Shown piece after piece: positions 45,874-54,313 of a stretch of 64,000 bases of DNA; position 1 is the stretch's first letter; every line of letters starts with the position of its first letter. The notes beneath the pieces are model-generated. The model did not search any database and was not told where the DNA came from. It saw only the letters and a list, made by a program, of their open reading frames with translations. The translations under genes were made by a program, and so were the position numbers. Origin of the DNA: Thiopseudomonas alkaliphila (GTDB lineage Bacteria > Pseudomonadota > Gammaproteobacteria > Pseudomonadales > Pseudomonadaceae); contig NZ_CP012358.1 of assembly GCF_001267175.1 (NCBI RefSeq), positions 660,501 through 724,500 of the forward strand. The letters are read 5' to 3'.

Positions 45874-47478
45874 TTAAGCTGATTTATTTTGCGTGGAAAC
45901 GGCATGGGTATGCAGACGTTTGATCGCATCGAGTGATGATAAAATCGCCCCTTCTAACCAAGCAGGAATATGCGACGCATGCTCACCTGCAAGAACAATT
46001 CGGCCATCAATTTCACAGAGATTTTGATAATGCTCTTTACGCGACTCAGGCGTCCATAGACCATAGCAACCGTTAGTCCAAGGCACTCGGTGCCAACCAA
46101 CAGCAATTCCGTTTTCAAACTCATCTTTATACTGTGGGTGAATTTTAGAGCCGTACTCTAAGACTTTCTGAATCCGCATTTCAGGCTGCATTGCGGTAAA
46201 TTCATAGGCATTGGCACCCCACATGTAGGCACCTAGCAACACACCTTTTTTCGCAAAATAGTCAGTGCTCGGGTAGCTAATCAGCTCAATTGGCATATTG
46301 GTGTAACTTACGCCACCATAAATCTGGTCATCTTCTTCCCAGAAACGGCGCTTAAATTGTAGTCCCACTTTTAGTGACGCATCATAGGGTACCGCGCGAA
46401 TCGCATTCTTCATCTTGTTGCTGAAGTTGGCTGGAATTTGCCCAAGAATCGATAGCGGAATGGTACAGACACACCAGTCAGCAGTTTCAGTTAAGGTATC
46501 GCCTGGGTTTTGGCTATCGACATAACTAACCGTCACGCCTTTATCATCCTGTTGGATTTTAGTGACCTTACTGCTGTAACGAATTAAGCTGCCGACTTCT
46601 TTTTCAAAGGCCTTAGCAATCATATCCATGCCGCCAACAGGCTGGAAAATCGTGCTTTGGTATTCAAAGGCATGGCCGGTATTAAGGTGCTGCCAAAGAC
46701 TAGAGTTCAGCAACTCAACACCCGCCATAGGTTCTGAGTACTGCTCTTCTGGCATCAGGCCGCCTCCTGGCATAACCTCATAACCGCGCATTAGACTGGC
46801 TTCTAATGACTTCACATATTTGTCTTGGCCATTGAGCGAACCCCATTGGCGCATTGCGGTGAGCAAACGCTCAGAGTCTTCTTTGGTTAACGCATCATCT
46901 AAGGCTTTTTGGTTAACACACTTAGCTAGCAACTCGGCAATGTGCCCTTGGAAGTCACCCTGCACTTCACGGTAACGCTTAGGTTTGCCGCCAAAGGCTT
47001 TGGTGTCATGGAAGTAAGCATTGTGGTTAATCTGGTTAAACACTTCTAACTTCACATCGAACTTTTTGCAGTAATGCAGTACCGCGTAGTGGTGATACGG
47101 GATACGCCACGGACCGGGGTTTAGATACAGACCTTTATCAAACTTACACTCTTGGGTTGCGCCACCTAGCTCGGTGAATTTATCACCCCCACGCAGGGTC
47201 CAGCAGCGACCACCAGCTTTAGCGTTGTATTCTAAAATTTTAACTTTATAACCTGCTTTACGTAGCTCGTAAGCAGCAGTCATTCCTGCCACTCCAGCAC
47301 CTAAAACTAGGACCGATGCCCCTTTAGGCGCACCGCTGATTTCATAATTTTCACCATCAAAGCTTGATTCGCTGGCAAAACCGAGCGTTGTCATTGCTTG
47401 ATACATAGCTGCCGCGCCGGCGGTTTTACCAATCCACGACAGTAACGCACGTCGACTTAAACCTGGAGTAAAATCCAT
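45874..47478 (-). CDS. Exported flavin amine oxidase (monoamine oxidase family), Tat signal
   Basis: A 534-residue FAD amine oxidase. The N-terminus carries a Tat-type signal (SRRALLSWIGKTAGAAAM). The FAD dinucleotide motif VLVLGAGVAGMTAAYELRKAGYKVKILE is near residues 54-82, with the GGRCWTLRGG binding segment after it. The C-terminal flavin clamp GRIVLAGEHASHIPAWLEGAILSSLDAI and a WSLSWHRVPWTNGCYG-like aromatic site complete it. The family includes nicotine and pseudooxynicotine oxidases that hand electrons to cytochrome c rather than O2; with a cytochrome gene next door, such a dehydrogenase is likely here. The amine substrate is unknown. Confidence 0.88.
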   Translation of the reverse strand: MDFTPGLSRRALLSWIGKTAGAAAMYQAMTTLGFASESSFDGENYEISGAPKGASVLVLGAGVAGMTAAYELRKAGYKVKILEYNAKAGGRCWTLRGGDKFTELGGATQECKFDKGLYLNPGPWRIPYHHYAVLHYCKKFDVKLEVFNQINHNAYFHDTKAFGGKPKRYREVQGDFQGHIAELLAKCVNQKALDDALTKEDSERLLTAMRQWGSLNGQDKYVKSLEASLMRGYEVMPGGGLMPEEQYSEPMAGVELLNSSLWQHLNTGHAFEYQSTIFQPVGGMDMIAKAFEKEVGSLIRYSSKVTKIQQDDKGVTVSYVDSQNPGDTLTETADWCVCTIPLSILGQIPANFSNKMKNAIRAVPYDASLKVGLQFKRRFWEEDDQIYGGVSYTNMPIELISYPSTDYFAKKGVLLGAYMWGANAYEFTAMQPEMRIQKVLEYGSKIHPQYKDEFENGIAVGWHRVPWTNGCYGLWTPESRKEHYQNLCEIDGRIVLAGEHASHIPAWLEGAILSSLDAIKRLHTHAVSTQNKSA

Positions 47479-47811
47479 TCTTTCTTACCTCATGTGCAAG
47501 GCGTTGGCTGATGACTGCATGGATAAGCGGGTAAGCCTAACCACTGGTTCATCAGCACCTCATTATAATTGGCTGTCAAAAGACTTTTCTTAAGGGCAAT
47601 TTTTTGCACTTAGAAAAAACCTTGTCACTATGACAGCTATCTGAGGCAAAATGTCGCAGCCTTGATACCCCCACCCGCATTATTTTCTCAGTTAGAGATG
47701 AGAATTATTCTAATTATGCGACACTCGGATAATTGTAGGACAATTTGCAGTCACTTTTTTAAAGCTTTTTATATTAGACTTAACGCCATATTTAACCGAT
47801 TTGAGGATGCT
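47479..47811. other. Intergenic region, 333 bases, with a candidate Fur box
   Basis: This gap lies between the divergent amine oxidase and yciH starts. It contains a candidate Fur operator (see 47697-47715) and AT-rich sequence suitable for two promoters. I see no RNA gene or complete small ORF in it; the open frame at 47662 only extends yciH upstream without a ribosome site. Confidence 0.5.
47697..47715. promoter_or_regulatory. Candidate Fur-binding site
   Basis: GATGAGAATTATTCTAATT matches the palindromic Fur-box pattern (AATGAGAATTATTCTCATT) closely, with a perfect AGAAT-T-ATTCT core. It lies about 220 bases upstream of the amine oxidase and about 97 bases upstream of yciH. Which promoter it controls is unknown. 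Confidence 0.5.
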
Positions 47812-48171
47812 ATGAAATCATCAGCCAGTAGCCGTTTAGTTTTCTCCACCGACCCCCAAGCACTGTGCCCAACCTGTCAGCAAGCGCCAGCGGCTTGCCG
47901 CTGCAAAAGCGCCCCCACTTTTAGTGGCGATGGAACGGCACAGGTTCGCCGCGAAACCAAAGGCCGAGGCGGCAAAACAGTGACCACCATTAGCGGATTG
48001 CATTTAGATAAAGTTGCGCTGAAGAAACTTTGTGCCGAGCTAAAGAAGCGCTGTGGCGTGGGGGGTGCGGTAAAAGATGAGCAGGTGATTGAAATGCAAG
48101 GCGATCAAGTCGAGCTATTACTCAACGAGCTGAATAAGCGCGGGTTTACTGCGAAAAAAACCGGTGGTTAA
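47812..48171 (+). CDS. yciH: Sui1/eIF1-like translation factor YciH
   Basis: A 119-residue protein of the Sui1 family that can bind the 30S subunit and affect initiation fidelity. It starts at ATG 47812 with GAGGA upstream. The N-terminus has a zinc-type CPTCQQAPAACRCK pattern. The Sui1 fold follows (VRRETKGRGGKTVTTISGLHLDKVALKKLCAELKKRCGVGGAVKDEQVIEMQGDQ). A terminator follows the stop. Confidence 0.92.
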   Translation: MKSSASSRLVFSTDPQALCPTCQQAPAACRCKSAPTFSGDGTAQVRRETKGRGGKTVTTISGLHLDKVALKKLCAELKKRCGVGGAVKDEQVIEMQGDQVELLLNELNKRGFTAKKTGG

Positions 48172-48174
48172 CGA

Positions 48175-48205
48175 CATTGCCCCAGTCAGTGCTGGGGCAA
48201 TTTAA
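48175..48205. terminator. Bidirectional terminator between yciH and putP
   Basis: ATTGCCCCA and its complement TGGGGCAAT (48176-48184, 48193-48201) make a 9-bp stem with an eight-base loop. It separates convergent genes. The T-run is short on both sides. Confidence 0.7.
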
Positions 48206-48215
48206 CCTCACTCAG

Positions 48216-49700
48216 TTAAACCTGCTTAAACTCTTGCTCGGCTTGCTCAAAGCGCTGCTGAATCGTTTGGCTAGGAGCCTTATCACGCAAGCTCACTAAC
48301 AAAATGGCAATAATTGCTAAGGCAAAGCCTGGAATAATTTCATACAGGTTAGAGTCGATTAACTCCTTCCACACCACCACTGTAATTGCTCCAACTAGCA
48401 TGCCAGCGAGTGCGCCATTACGGGTCATGCGCTTCCAGGTTACCGACAACAGCACCACTGGACCAAAGGCAGCACCAAAGCCAGCCCAAGCATAGGACAC
48501 CAAACCTAACACCTTACTCTGCGGGTTAGCAGCAATAGCTACCGCAATCAGGGCAATGGCTAACACCATTAAACGCCCCACCCAAACCAGCTCAGCTTGT
48601 GAAGCATTCTTACGTAAAAATGCTTTATAGAAGTCTTCGGTTAAAGCACTGGAACACACCAAAAGCTGGCAACTAAGGGTACTCATTACTGCCGCTAACA
48701 CACCAGCTAAAATGACACCTGCAACCCAAGGGTTAAACAAGATTTTGGCTAACTCCATAAATACCCGCTCACTATTACCGGTAACGGCACCGGCTTGCTC
48801 TGGGTGATTTTCAAAGTAAGCGATACCAAAGAAGCCCACTGCAACTGCACCGCCTAAGGTTAAAATCATCCAGGTAATACTGATGCGACGGGCTGCAGGG
48901 ATACTCTTAACTGATTCAGCCGCCATAAATCGCACTAAAATATGCGGCTGGCCAAAGTAACCTAACCCCCAGCCAAACAGCGAAATCAGCGCAATAAAGG
49001 ACACGCCATCAAACATATCAAAGCTTTTTGGATTAACCGCTTCAATAGTGGCAAAGGCAGTATCCAAATCACCCAAGGCTAAAATGACAAAAATCGGGGT
49101 AATTAAGAGCGCAAAAATCATTAACGTCGCCTGCACGGTATCCGTCCAGCTCACCGCTAAAAAACCACCAATAAACACATAAAGTACAGTCGCCGCTGCC
49201 CCTACCCATAACGCTGTGCTGTAATCCAGACCAAAGGTGCTTTCAAATAATCGCGCACCCGCCACTACCCCTGAGGCGCAATAAATAGTAAAAAACAGCA
49301 AAATAACTAAGGCGGAAATAATCCGTAGTAAACGGCTGTGATCTTCAAAGCGGTGGGTAAAGTAATCCGGCAGGGTTAAGGCGTTATTACTGTGTTCGGT
49401 GTGTACCCGTAATCGTCCCGCAACAAATAACCAGTTTAAATAAGCGCCCGTGACTAGACCAATAGCAATCCAGCTCTCGGATAAGCCCGACAAATAAACC
49501 GCTCCGGGTAAGCCCATTAATAACCAGCCACTCATATCTGAAGCACCTGCCGACAAGGCGGTAACTACACTGCCTAGGCTGCGGCCGCCTAAAATGTAGT
49601 CTGAAAAGTTTTTCGTTGCGCGCCAGGCAATAAAACCAATTAAAATCATCGCACTGATATAGATGGTGAAGGTCACCAATGTCGGCGTTGAAATGCTCAT
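48216..49700 (-). CDS. putP: Sodium/proline symporter PutP
   Basis: PutP imports proline driven by sodium. From ATG 49700 (AGGGGATG six bases upstream) it has 494 residues and about 13 transmembrane segments. It starts MSISTPTLVTFTIYISAMILIGFIAWRATKNFSDYILGGRSLGSVVTALSAGASDMSGWLLMG, with the Na+-binding Asp and Ser-rich motif, like E. coli PutP. An in-frame ATG at 49706 is too close to the ribosome site. It is not next to putA here. Confidence 0.95.
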   Translation of the reverse strand: MSISTPTLVTFTIYISAMILIGFIAWRATKNFSDYILGGRSLGSVVTALSAGASDMSGWLLMGLPGAVYLSGLSESWIAIGLVTGAYLNWLFVAGRLRVHTEHSNNALTLPDYFTHRFEDHSRLLRIISALVILLFFTIYCASGVVAGARLFESTFGLDYSTALWVGAAATVLYVFIGGFLAVSWTDTVQATLMIFALLITPIFVILALGDLDTAFATIEAVNPKSFDMFDGVSFIALISLFGWGLGYFGQPHILVRFMAAESVKSIPAARRISITWMILTLGGAVAVGFFGIAYFENHPEQAGAVTGNSERVFMELAKILFNPWVAGVILAGVLAAVMSTLSCQLLVCSSALTEDFYKAFLRKNASQAELVWVGRLMVLAIALIAVAIAANPQSKVLGLVSYAWAGFGAAFGPVVLLSVTWKRMTRNGALAGMLVGAITVVVWKELIDSNLYEIIPGFALAIIAILLVSLRDKAPSQTIQQRFEQAEQEFKQV

Positions 49701-49933
49701 ACTCATCCCCTAATGATTAACTTTATAACGCTCAGCTCTCCACACCGAACCCTATAAACAAACGCGCAAGATTACCTGTTTAAGCAACTTTTTTGTAGCA
49801 ATAGCCTGATTTAGCTTAAATTAAGCCCATTTTTTCTAAGGGATTTGCCCCTAGCTTAGGAACTAAGGCTAGGCTTAGGCATCTGGTACAGGCACTCTAC
49901 TGCATTTGATCAGGCAAACCATGGAGGTTACCC

Positions 49934-51553
49934 ATGCCTTATCTTCGTTATGCTCCTTTCGTTATTACCCTACTCTTGCTATTCGCCAGTATCAGTTTAT
50001 GGCCCTACAGTCTCTGGTGGCTGCTGGCTAGTCTTAGCTTAGCTGCACTGAGCATATTGGGCATTAGCGATCTGACCCAAACTCGCTCTGCCTTGCGTCG
50101 TAACTACCCTATCACTGCCCATATTCGTTATTTATTTGAATATTTACGCCCTATGTTGCGGCAATACATTGTGGAGGACGATGATGAGGAGGTGCCCTTT
50201 TCCTTTGAGCAACGCTCACTGGTCTATCAGCGCGCCAAACAAGCCTTAGAAACTCGCGCCTTTGGCACAGAGAAAAATGTTTATGCCGAGCAATACGAAT
50301 GGATTAATCACTCGTTACAACCCAGTCTGATCGATAGTGCCGATTTTCGCGTCAGCATTGGTGGCCCTCATTGCAAGTTTCCCTACTCGGCCAGTGTCTT
50401 TAATATTTCAGCCATGAGTTTTGGTTCGCTCTCACCCAATGCCATTCGCGCACTAAACCAAGGCGCGAAACTGGGCAATTTTTATCATGATACCGGTGAG
50501 GGTTCGCTTTCACGCTATCACCAAGAACATGCCGGCGATGTGGTCTGGGAACTAGGGTCTGGCTATTTTGGTGCACGCGATGCCCAAGGCAATTTTAATC
50601 CTGAAGCCTTTGTTGAAAAGGCCACCTTGGCCCAAGTCAAAATGATTGAGCTCAAACTCTCCCAAGGCGCTAAGCCAGGCCATGGTGGCGTTTTACCTGG
50701 TTCGAAAGTGAATAGCGAAATTGCCCTTACTCGAGGTGTGCCAGAGGGCATTGATTGTATTTCTCCTGCACGCCACTCGGCTTTCTCTACCCCAGAGCAA
50801 CTGCTTGAGTTTATTGCCGAACTGCGTGAACTGTCAGGTGGTAAACCGACTGGTTTTAAGCTAGTCATTGGCCATCCCTGGGAATGGTTTGCCATTGCCA
50901 AAGCTATGCTCAGCACGGGCATTACTCCAGACTTTATTGTAGTTGATGGTGCAGAAGGCGGTACTGGTGCAGCGCCTTTAGAGTTTGCTGATCACTTAGG
51001 CACCCCAATGCGCGAAGGCTTGATGTTGGTGCACAACACCTTAGTGGGTCTAAATTTACGCGATAAAGTCAAAATCGGTGCAGCAGGTAAAATCATCACC
51101 GCCTTTGATATAGCCAAAGCTATCGCCCTAGGTGCCGACTGGTGTAACTCCGCCCGTGGTTTTATGTTTGCGCTAGGCTGTATTCAGTCGCAGTCTTGCC
51201 ATACCGACCGCTGCCCCACAGGTATTGCCACCCAAGACCCTAAGCGCTGGCGCGCACTGGCTGTCACCGACAAAGCCCAGCGCGTAGCAAACTTTCAGCG
51301 CAACACACTACGCGCGTTACAAGAAGTCATCGCTGCTGCTGGTTTACAACATCCCAATCAGCTCACTCCTGAGCATATTATTCAGCGAGTGGATCCGGTG
51401 ACTGTACGCTCACTTGGGGCGCAATATCCGTACCTCAATCCCGGCGATCTGTTACGTCCTAACTACCTGCCTGAACATGCCGTATTTCAGCGCTTTTGGC
51501 GCGATTCTAGGGCGGATAGCTTTAGTTTTACTCCCAAACCACAAGGCAAATAA
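49934..51553 (+). CDS. FMN-binding glutamate synthase-family protein
   Basis: A 539-residue protein with two N-terminal hydrophobic segments (about residues 8-48). It then has a glutamate-synthase central/FMN domain (FNISAMSFGSLSPNAIRALNQGAKLGNFYHDTGEGSLS, LSQGAKPGHGGVLPGSKV, DFIVVDGAEGGTGAAPLEFADH, GAAGKIITAFDIAKAIALGADWCNSARGFMFALGCIQSQSCHTDRCPTGI). There is no amidotransferase domain, so it is not a complete GOGAT. The membrane anchor and the [3Fe-4S]-like CIQSQSCHTDRCP cluster suggest an electron-linked enzyme of unknown substrate. It stands alone downstream of putP's divergent promoter region. Confidence 0.88.
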   Translation: MPYLRYAPFVITLLLLFASISLWPYSLWWLLASLSLAALSILGISDLTQTRSALRRNYPITAHIRYLFEYLRPMLRQYIVEDDDEEVPFSFEQRSLVYQRAKQALETRAFGTEKNVYAEQYEWINHSLQPSLIDSADFRVSIGGPHCKFPYSASVFNISAMSFGSLSPNAIRALNQGAKLGNFYHDTGEGSLSRYHQEHAGDVVWELGSGYFGARDAQGNFNPEAFVEKATLAQVKMIELKLSQGAKPGHGGVLPGSKVNSEIALTRGVPEGIDCISPARHSAFSTPEQLLEFIAELRELSGGKPTGFKLVIGHPWEWFAIAKAMLSTGITPDFIVVDGAEGGTGAAPLEFADHLGTPMREGLMLVHNTLVGLNLRDKVKIGAAGKIITAFDIAKAIALGADWCNSARGFMFALGCIQSQSCHTDRCPTGIATQDPKRWRALAVTDKAQRVANFQRNTLRALQEVIAAAGLQHPNQLTPEHIIQRVDPVTVRSLGAQYPYLNPGDLLRPNYLPEHAVFQRFWRDSRADSFSFTPKPQGK

Positions 51554-51609
51554 ACGACTTAAGCTGGATAGATTTGCTTTTACTAAACAAAGCGGCTAAA
51601 GTCCGCAGC

Positions 51610-51790
51610 GTCTTGGGGGAGTAGTCTGCTAGTTGCTATAGGTAGCTAGTGCTTAGCGTCAACATACTTGGTCAACAGACCATGGCCTAAGCGACCATCA
51701 TAATGGTTTGACAAGACCCATGACATATACCCTACCCGGGGCGGGAAGGTGTGTATGTCATGGTTCGCAAATTCCCGCCCCTGAGGTATT
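51610..51790 (+). ncRNA. yybP-ykoY manganese riboswitch
   Basis: The conserved yybP-ykoY core is visible: GGGGGAGTAG near 51615, GCGTCAACATACTTGG at 51656-51671, and a CATGGCC before the second arm. The closing helix GTCTTG (51610-51615) pairs with CAAGAC (51712-51717). Downstream, a CCATGACATATAC / GTATGTCATGG hairpin competes with a GGGCGGGA / TCCCGCCC pairing that ends next to the ribosome site CTGAGG. This is a plausible translational or transcriptional switch for the Mn2+ exporter that follows. Confidence 0.9.
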
Positions 51791-51795
51791 TAATT

Positions 51796-52374
51796 ATGTG
51801 GGAATCTCTCCTTGTTCCAACCGGAATTGTCACCCTCGCTGAAATTGGCGATAAAACACAACTCTTAGCCTTGATCTTAGCTGCACGCTATCGCAAGCCT
51901 ATTCCTATTATTTTAGGAATCTTGGTGGCCACCGTGGCTAATCACTTCTTAGCTGCGGCCGTTGGTAATCAAGTCGCAAGTCTATTTAGCCCAACCACCT
52001 TAGCTTGGATTTTAGCGGCTAGCTTTGCGGCGGTTGCACTCTGGACTTTAATTCCAGACAAAATGGATGATGAAGACTCAACTAGCAAAAAGTACGGTCC
52101 CTTTGTTGCCACTCTGATCGCCTTTTTTATTGCTGAAATGGGCGATAAAACCCAAGTGGCTACGGTGATGCTGGCAGCGCAATACTCACACTTTACAATG
52201 GTGGTGATTGGTACCACCTTAGGGATGATGATTGCTAACGTACCGGTCGTATTAGCCGGTAACTTTGCCGCCGATAAACTACCGCTTGACTGGATCCGAC
52301 GCATTGCGGCCTTGTGCTTTGCCTTACTGGCGGTTTACGCTGCCTACCAAGCATACAGCGGCAGTCTTGCCTAA
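51796..52374 (+). CDS. GDT1/TMEM165-family Mn2+ exporter
   Basis: A 192-residue membrane protein with two copies of the UPF0016 motif: VTLAEIGDKTQLLALILAARY near the N-terminus and FFIAEMGDKTQVATVMLAAQY in the second half. The acidic E-x-G-D-K-T residues are the probable ion site. ATG 51796 has CTGAGG upstream. The riboswitch in its leader and the family (MneA-like) point to manganese export; a different cation such as Ca2+ is possible in other members. Confidence 0.92.
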   Translation: MWESLLVPTGIVTLAEIGDKTQLLALILAARYRKPIPIILGILVATVANHFLAAAVGNQVASLFSPTTLAWILAASFAAVALWTLIPDKMDDEDSTSKKYGPFVATLIAFFIAEMGDKTQVATVMLAAQYSHFTMVVIGTTLGMMIANVPVVLAGNFAADKLPLDWIRRIAALCFALLAVYAAYQAYSGSLA

Positions 52375-52382
52375 ATCTGTTC

Positions 52383-52406
52383 TGCGGCGCAATGTTCAGC
52401 GCCGCT
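52383..52406 (+). terminator. Hairpin after the Mn2+ exporter
   Basis: GCGGCGC / GCGCCGC (52384-52390, 52399-52405) forms a GC-rich 7-bp stem with an eight-base loop. It is followed by a C/T-rich tail rather than a clean T-run, so it is a weak terminator candidate. Confidence 0.5.
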
Positions 52407-52486
52407 TCCCCCTGTTTCTTCTGAAAGCTAGGCAGTAATCTGCTAGACTACTGCCCCTGCTTAAACCCTGTTGAGACTGTTTGACT

Positions 52487-52987
52487 ATGTCATCTGATAC
52501 CCCAGAAACACCCCGTCTTATTAAGAAGTACAGTAATCGCCGGCTCTATGACACCCATACCAGCAGCCATATTACGCTGGCCGATATTCGTGAGCTGGTG
52601 CTTAGTCAGGTGCCTTTTCAAGTGGTTGAAGTGCCCTCGGGCGATGACATTACTCGCACCATTTTACTGCAAATTATTCAAGAGGCAGAAAATGCCGGCG
52701 AGCCGATTTTATCTAGCGATATGCTTAAAAGTATTATTTGCGCCTACGGCCCTATGCAAACAATGTTTGCCGGTTTTCTTGAATCGAATATGGCCACCTT
52801 GCTCGAAATTCAACAAAAGGCTGGCAATCAGTCAGGCGAAGCGTGGATGCAGTTTATGCAAGGGCAAATGCCTGCGATGCAACAACTGATGTCGCAGTAC
52901 TTAGAACAGTCCAAAAGCCTCTATTTGAATACACAAAACATGTTTGGCTTATTTAATCCCTTTAACAACAAACCCAAACAAGACTAG
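52487..52987 (+). CDS. phaR: Polyhydroxyalkanoate synthesis repressor PhaR
   Basis: PhaR-type proteins bind DNA and PHA granules and repress phasin expression. The 166-residue product has the N-terminal DNA-binding domain RLIKKYSNRRLYDTHTSSHITLADIRELVLSQVPFQVVE and the PHB_acc segment (ITRTILLQIIQEAENAGEPILSSDMLKSIICAYG). A C-terminal amphipathic, Met/Gln-rich part follows. No pha synthesis genes are in this window. The tail lies right at the right end of an IS605-type element. Confidence 0.9.
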   Translation: MSSDTPETPRLIKKYSNRRLYDTHTSSHITLADIRELVLSQVPFQVVEVPSGDDITRTILLQIIQEAENAGEPILSSDMLKSIICAYGPMQTMFAGFLESNMATLLEIQQKAGNQSGEAWMQFMQGQMPAMQQLMSQYLEQSKSLYLNTQNMFGLFNPFNNKPKQD

Positions 52988-52998
52988 TCGGGCATTTA

Positions 52999-53150
52999 TT
53001 GACATCCTCCCCGGCCTGAAGGCCGGAGATTCCTACGGCGCTCAGGTGCGGCATTGAGCCGCCTCTGAGTCGCTTCGGTGGGTTCCTGCTGCTGGCGACC
53101 TTACCGCATCGCTCACTTCACAGGCGAACCGGGCGTGTCCCGCCCTTAAG
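52999..53150 (-). ncRNA. Predicted omega RNA of TnpB (approximate extent)
   Basis: TnpB of this class is guided by an RNA covering the 3' end of tnpB and the right end, with the guide supplied by the flanking DNA. Here the RNA would include the hairpin at 53011-53026 and run into the flank read from 52998 downward (TAAATGCCCGACTAGTC). The limits are inferred from family knowledge only. Confidence 0.4.
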
Positions 53151-54268
53151 ATATTGATCGCGCCGACCAGATCGGCGTTTTCCTCGAAGCCGCATTCCAC
53201 GCAGGCGAACTTTGCCTGACTGGTGCGGTTCTCCGCCGACACATACCCGCAAGCCGGACAGGTGCGGCTGGTGTTCTGTGGCGGCACGACAATCAGATAG
53301 CCGCCACTCCAGGCCAGCTTGTAATCCAGTTGGCGGCGGAACTCGAACCAGCCTTGATCGAGGATGGACTTATTTAAGCCGGACTTGGCCCGAACCTTCT
53401 TACCCGGCTTTTCGGTGGTACCCGCCGCCGACTTGGACATGTTCCGTACCTGCAAATCCTCGATACACACCATCGCGTGGTTTTGGCTGATCGTGGTCGT
53501 GGCGTTGTGCAAGTAGTCGCGGCGGGCGTTGCCGATGCGGGAATGGATACGCTGGACGCGGGCCTTCGCCTTCTTCCAGTTGTTACTGAATTTGGTCTTG
53601 CGGCTCATCGACTGCTGCGCACGGCGCAAAGCAGTTTCATGCCGTTTGAAGCTGTTGAGCGGCGCATAGCACGTGCCGTCCGAGAGCGTGGCGAAGCGGG
53701 TGATACCCATGTCGATGCCGACCGCGCCGCCTTGCGGTAGCGGTTGCTCAACCTCTCTCTCGGTCTGAATCGACACGAACCACTTGCCGCAAGACTGGCT
53801 GACGGTGATGTTCTTCACCGCGCCCAGCACCTCGCGGCTGTTGCGGTAGCGTAGCCAGCCCAGTTTGGGCAGGAATACGCGGCTGTTCGCCTGATCAAGC
53901 TTGACTTGCTTCGGGTCGGGATAACGGAAACTATCCGACTGGCCTTTCTTCTTGAAGCGCGGGAAGTCGGCCCGCTTGGCGAAGAAGTTGCTATAGGCCC
54001 GCTCCAAGTCCTTGAGCGTCTGCTGTAACGGGTGAACGGGCGCATCGGCCAGCCAAGCCGTCTCTGAGCTGTTGCGCCACTCGGTAAGCAACTTGCACAA
54101 GCCCGCATAGCCGAGCTTCTTCTCGCCCTGCTCGTAGCGTTCCTTCTGCAACGCCAGCGCCTGGTTGAACACGAACCGACAAGAGCCAGCGAAGCGGCGC
54201 ATTTGTCGCTCTTGCTGGCCGTCTGGCCGCAATTCGTATTTGTAGGCTTGAAGTCGTCGCATACTCAA
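53042..54268 (-). CDS. tnpB: TnpB RNA-guided DNA endonuclease (IS200/IS605 family)
   Basis: A 408-residue TnpB, the compact relative of Cas12. The wedge/recognition part starts RRLQAYKYELRPDGQQ, followed by the helical REC segment. RuvC residues are all visible: Asp in VGIDMGI, Glu in VCIEDLQV and Asp in ENADLVGAINIL. The zinc ribbon is CPACGYVSA...CVECGFEENA. Nothing looks broken, so it may be functional. It diverges from a damaged tnpA with only about 45 bases between. Confidence 0.94.
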   Translation of the reverse strand: MSMRRLQAYKYELRPDGQQERQMRRFAGSCRFVFNQALALQKERYEQGEKKLGYAGLCKLLTEWRNSSETAWLADAPVHPLQQTLKDLERAYSNFFAKRADFPRFKKKGQSDSFRYPDPKQVKLDQANSRVFLPKLGWLRYRNSREVLGAVKNITVSQSCGKWFVSIQTEREVEQPLPQGGAVGIDMGITRFATLSDGTCYAPLNSFKRHETALRRAQQSMSRKTKFSNNWKKAKARVQRIHSRIGNARRDYLHNATTTISQNHAMVCIEDLQVRNMSKSAAGTTEKPGKKVRAKSGLNKSILDQGWFEFRRQLDYKLAWSGGYLIVVPPQNTSRTCPACGYVSAENRTSQAKFACVECGFEENADLVGAINILRAGHARFACEVSDAVRSPAAGTHRSDSEAAQCRT

Positions 54269-54313
54269 TTATACTCTTGGTCCATAAGCAATGACAACGA
54301 CACTCGATAATGA

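Noticed and set aside
47662..47811. Longer start for YciH
   Set aside because: No ribosome site and it would run through the Fur-like palindrome; ATG 47812 has GAGGA at the right distance.
53477..53740. 87-codon plus-strand frame inside tnpB
   Set aside because: It lies wholly inside the well-supported TnpB gene and is due to its high GC content.
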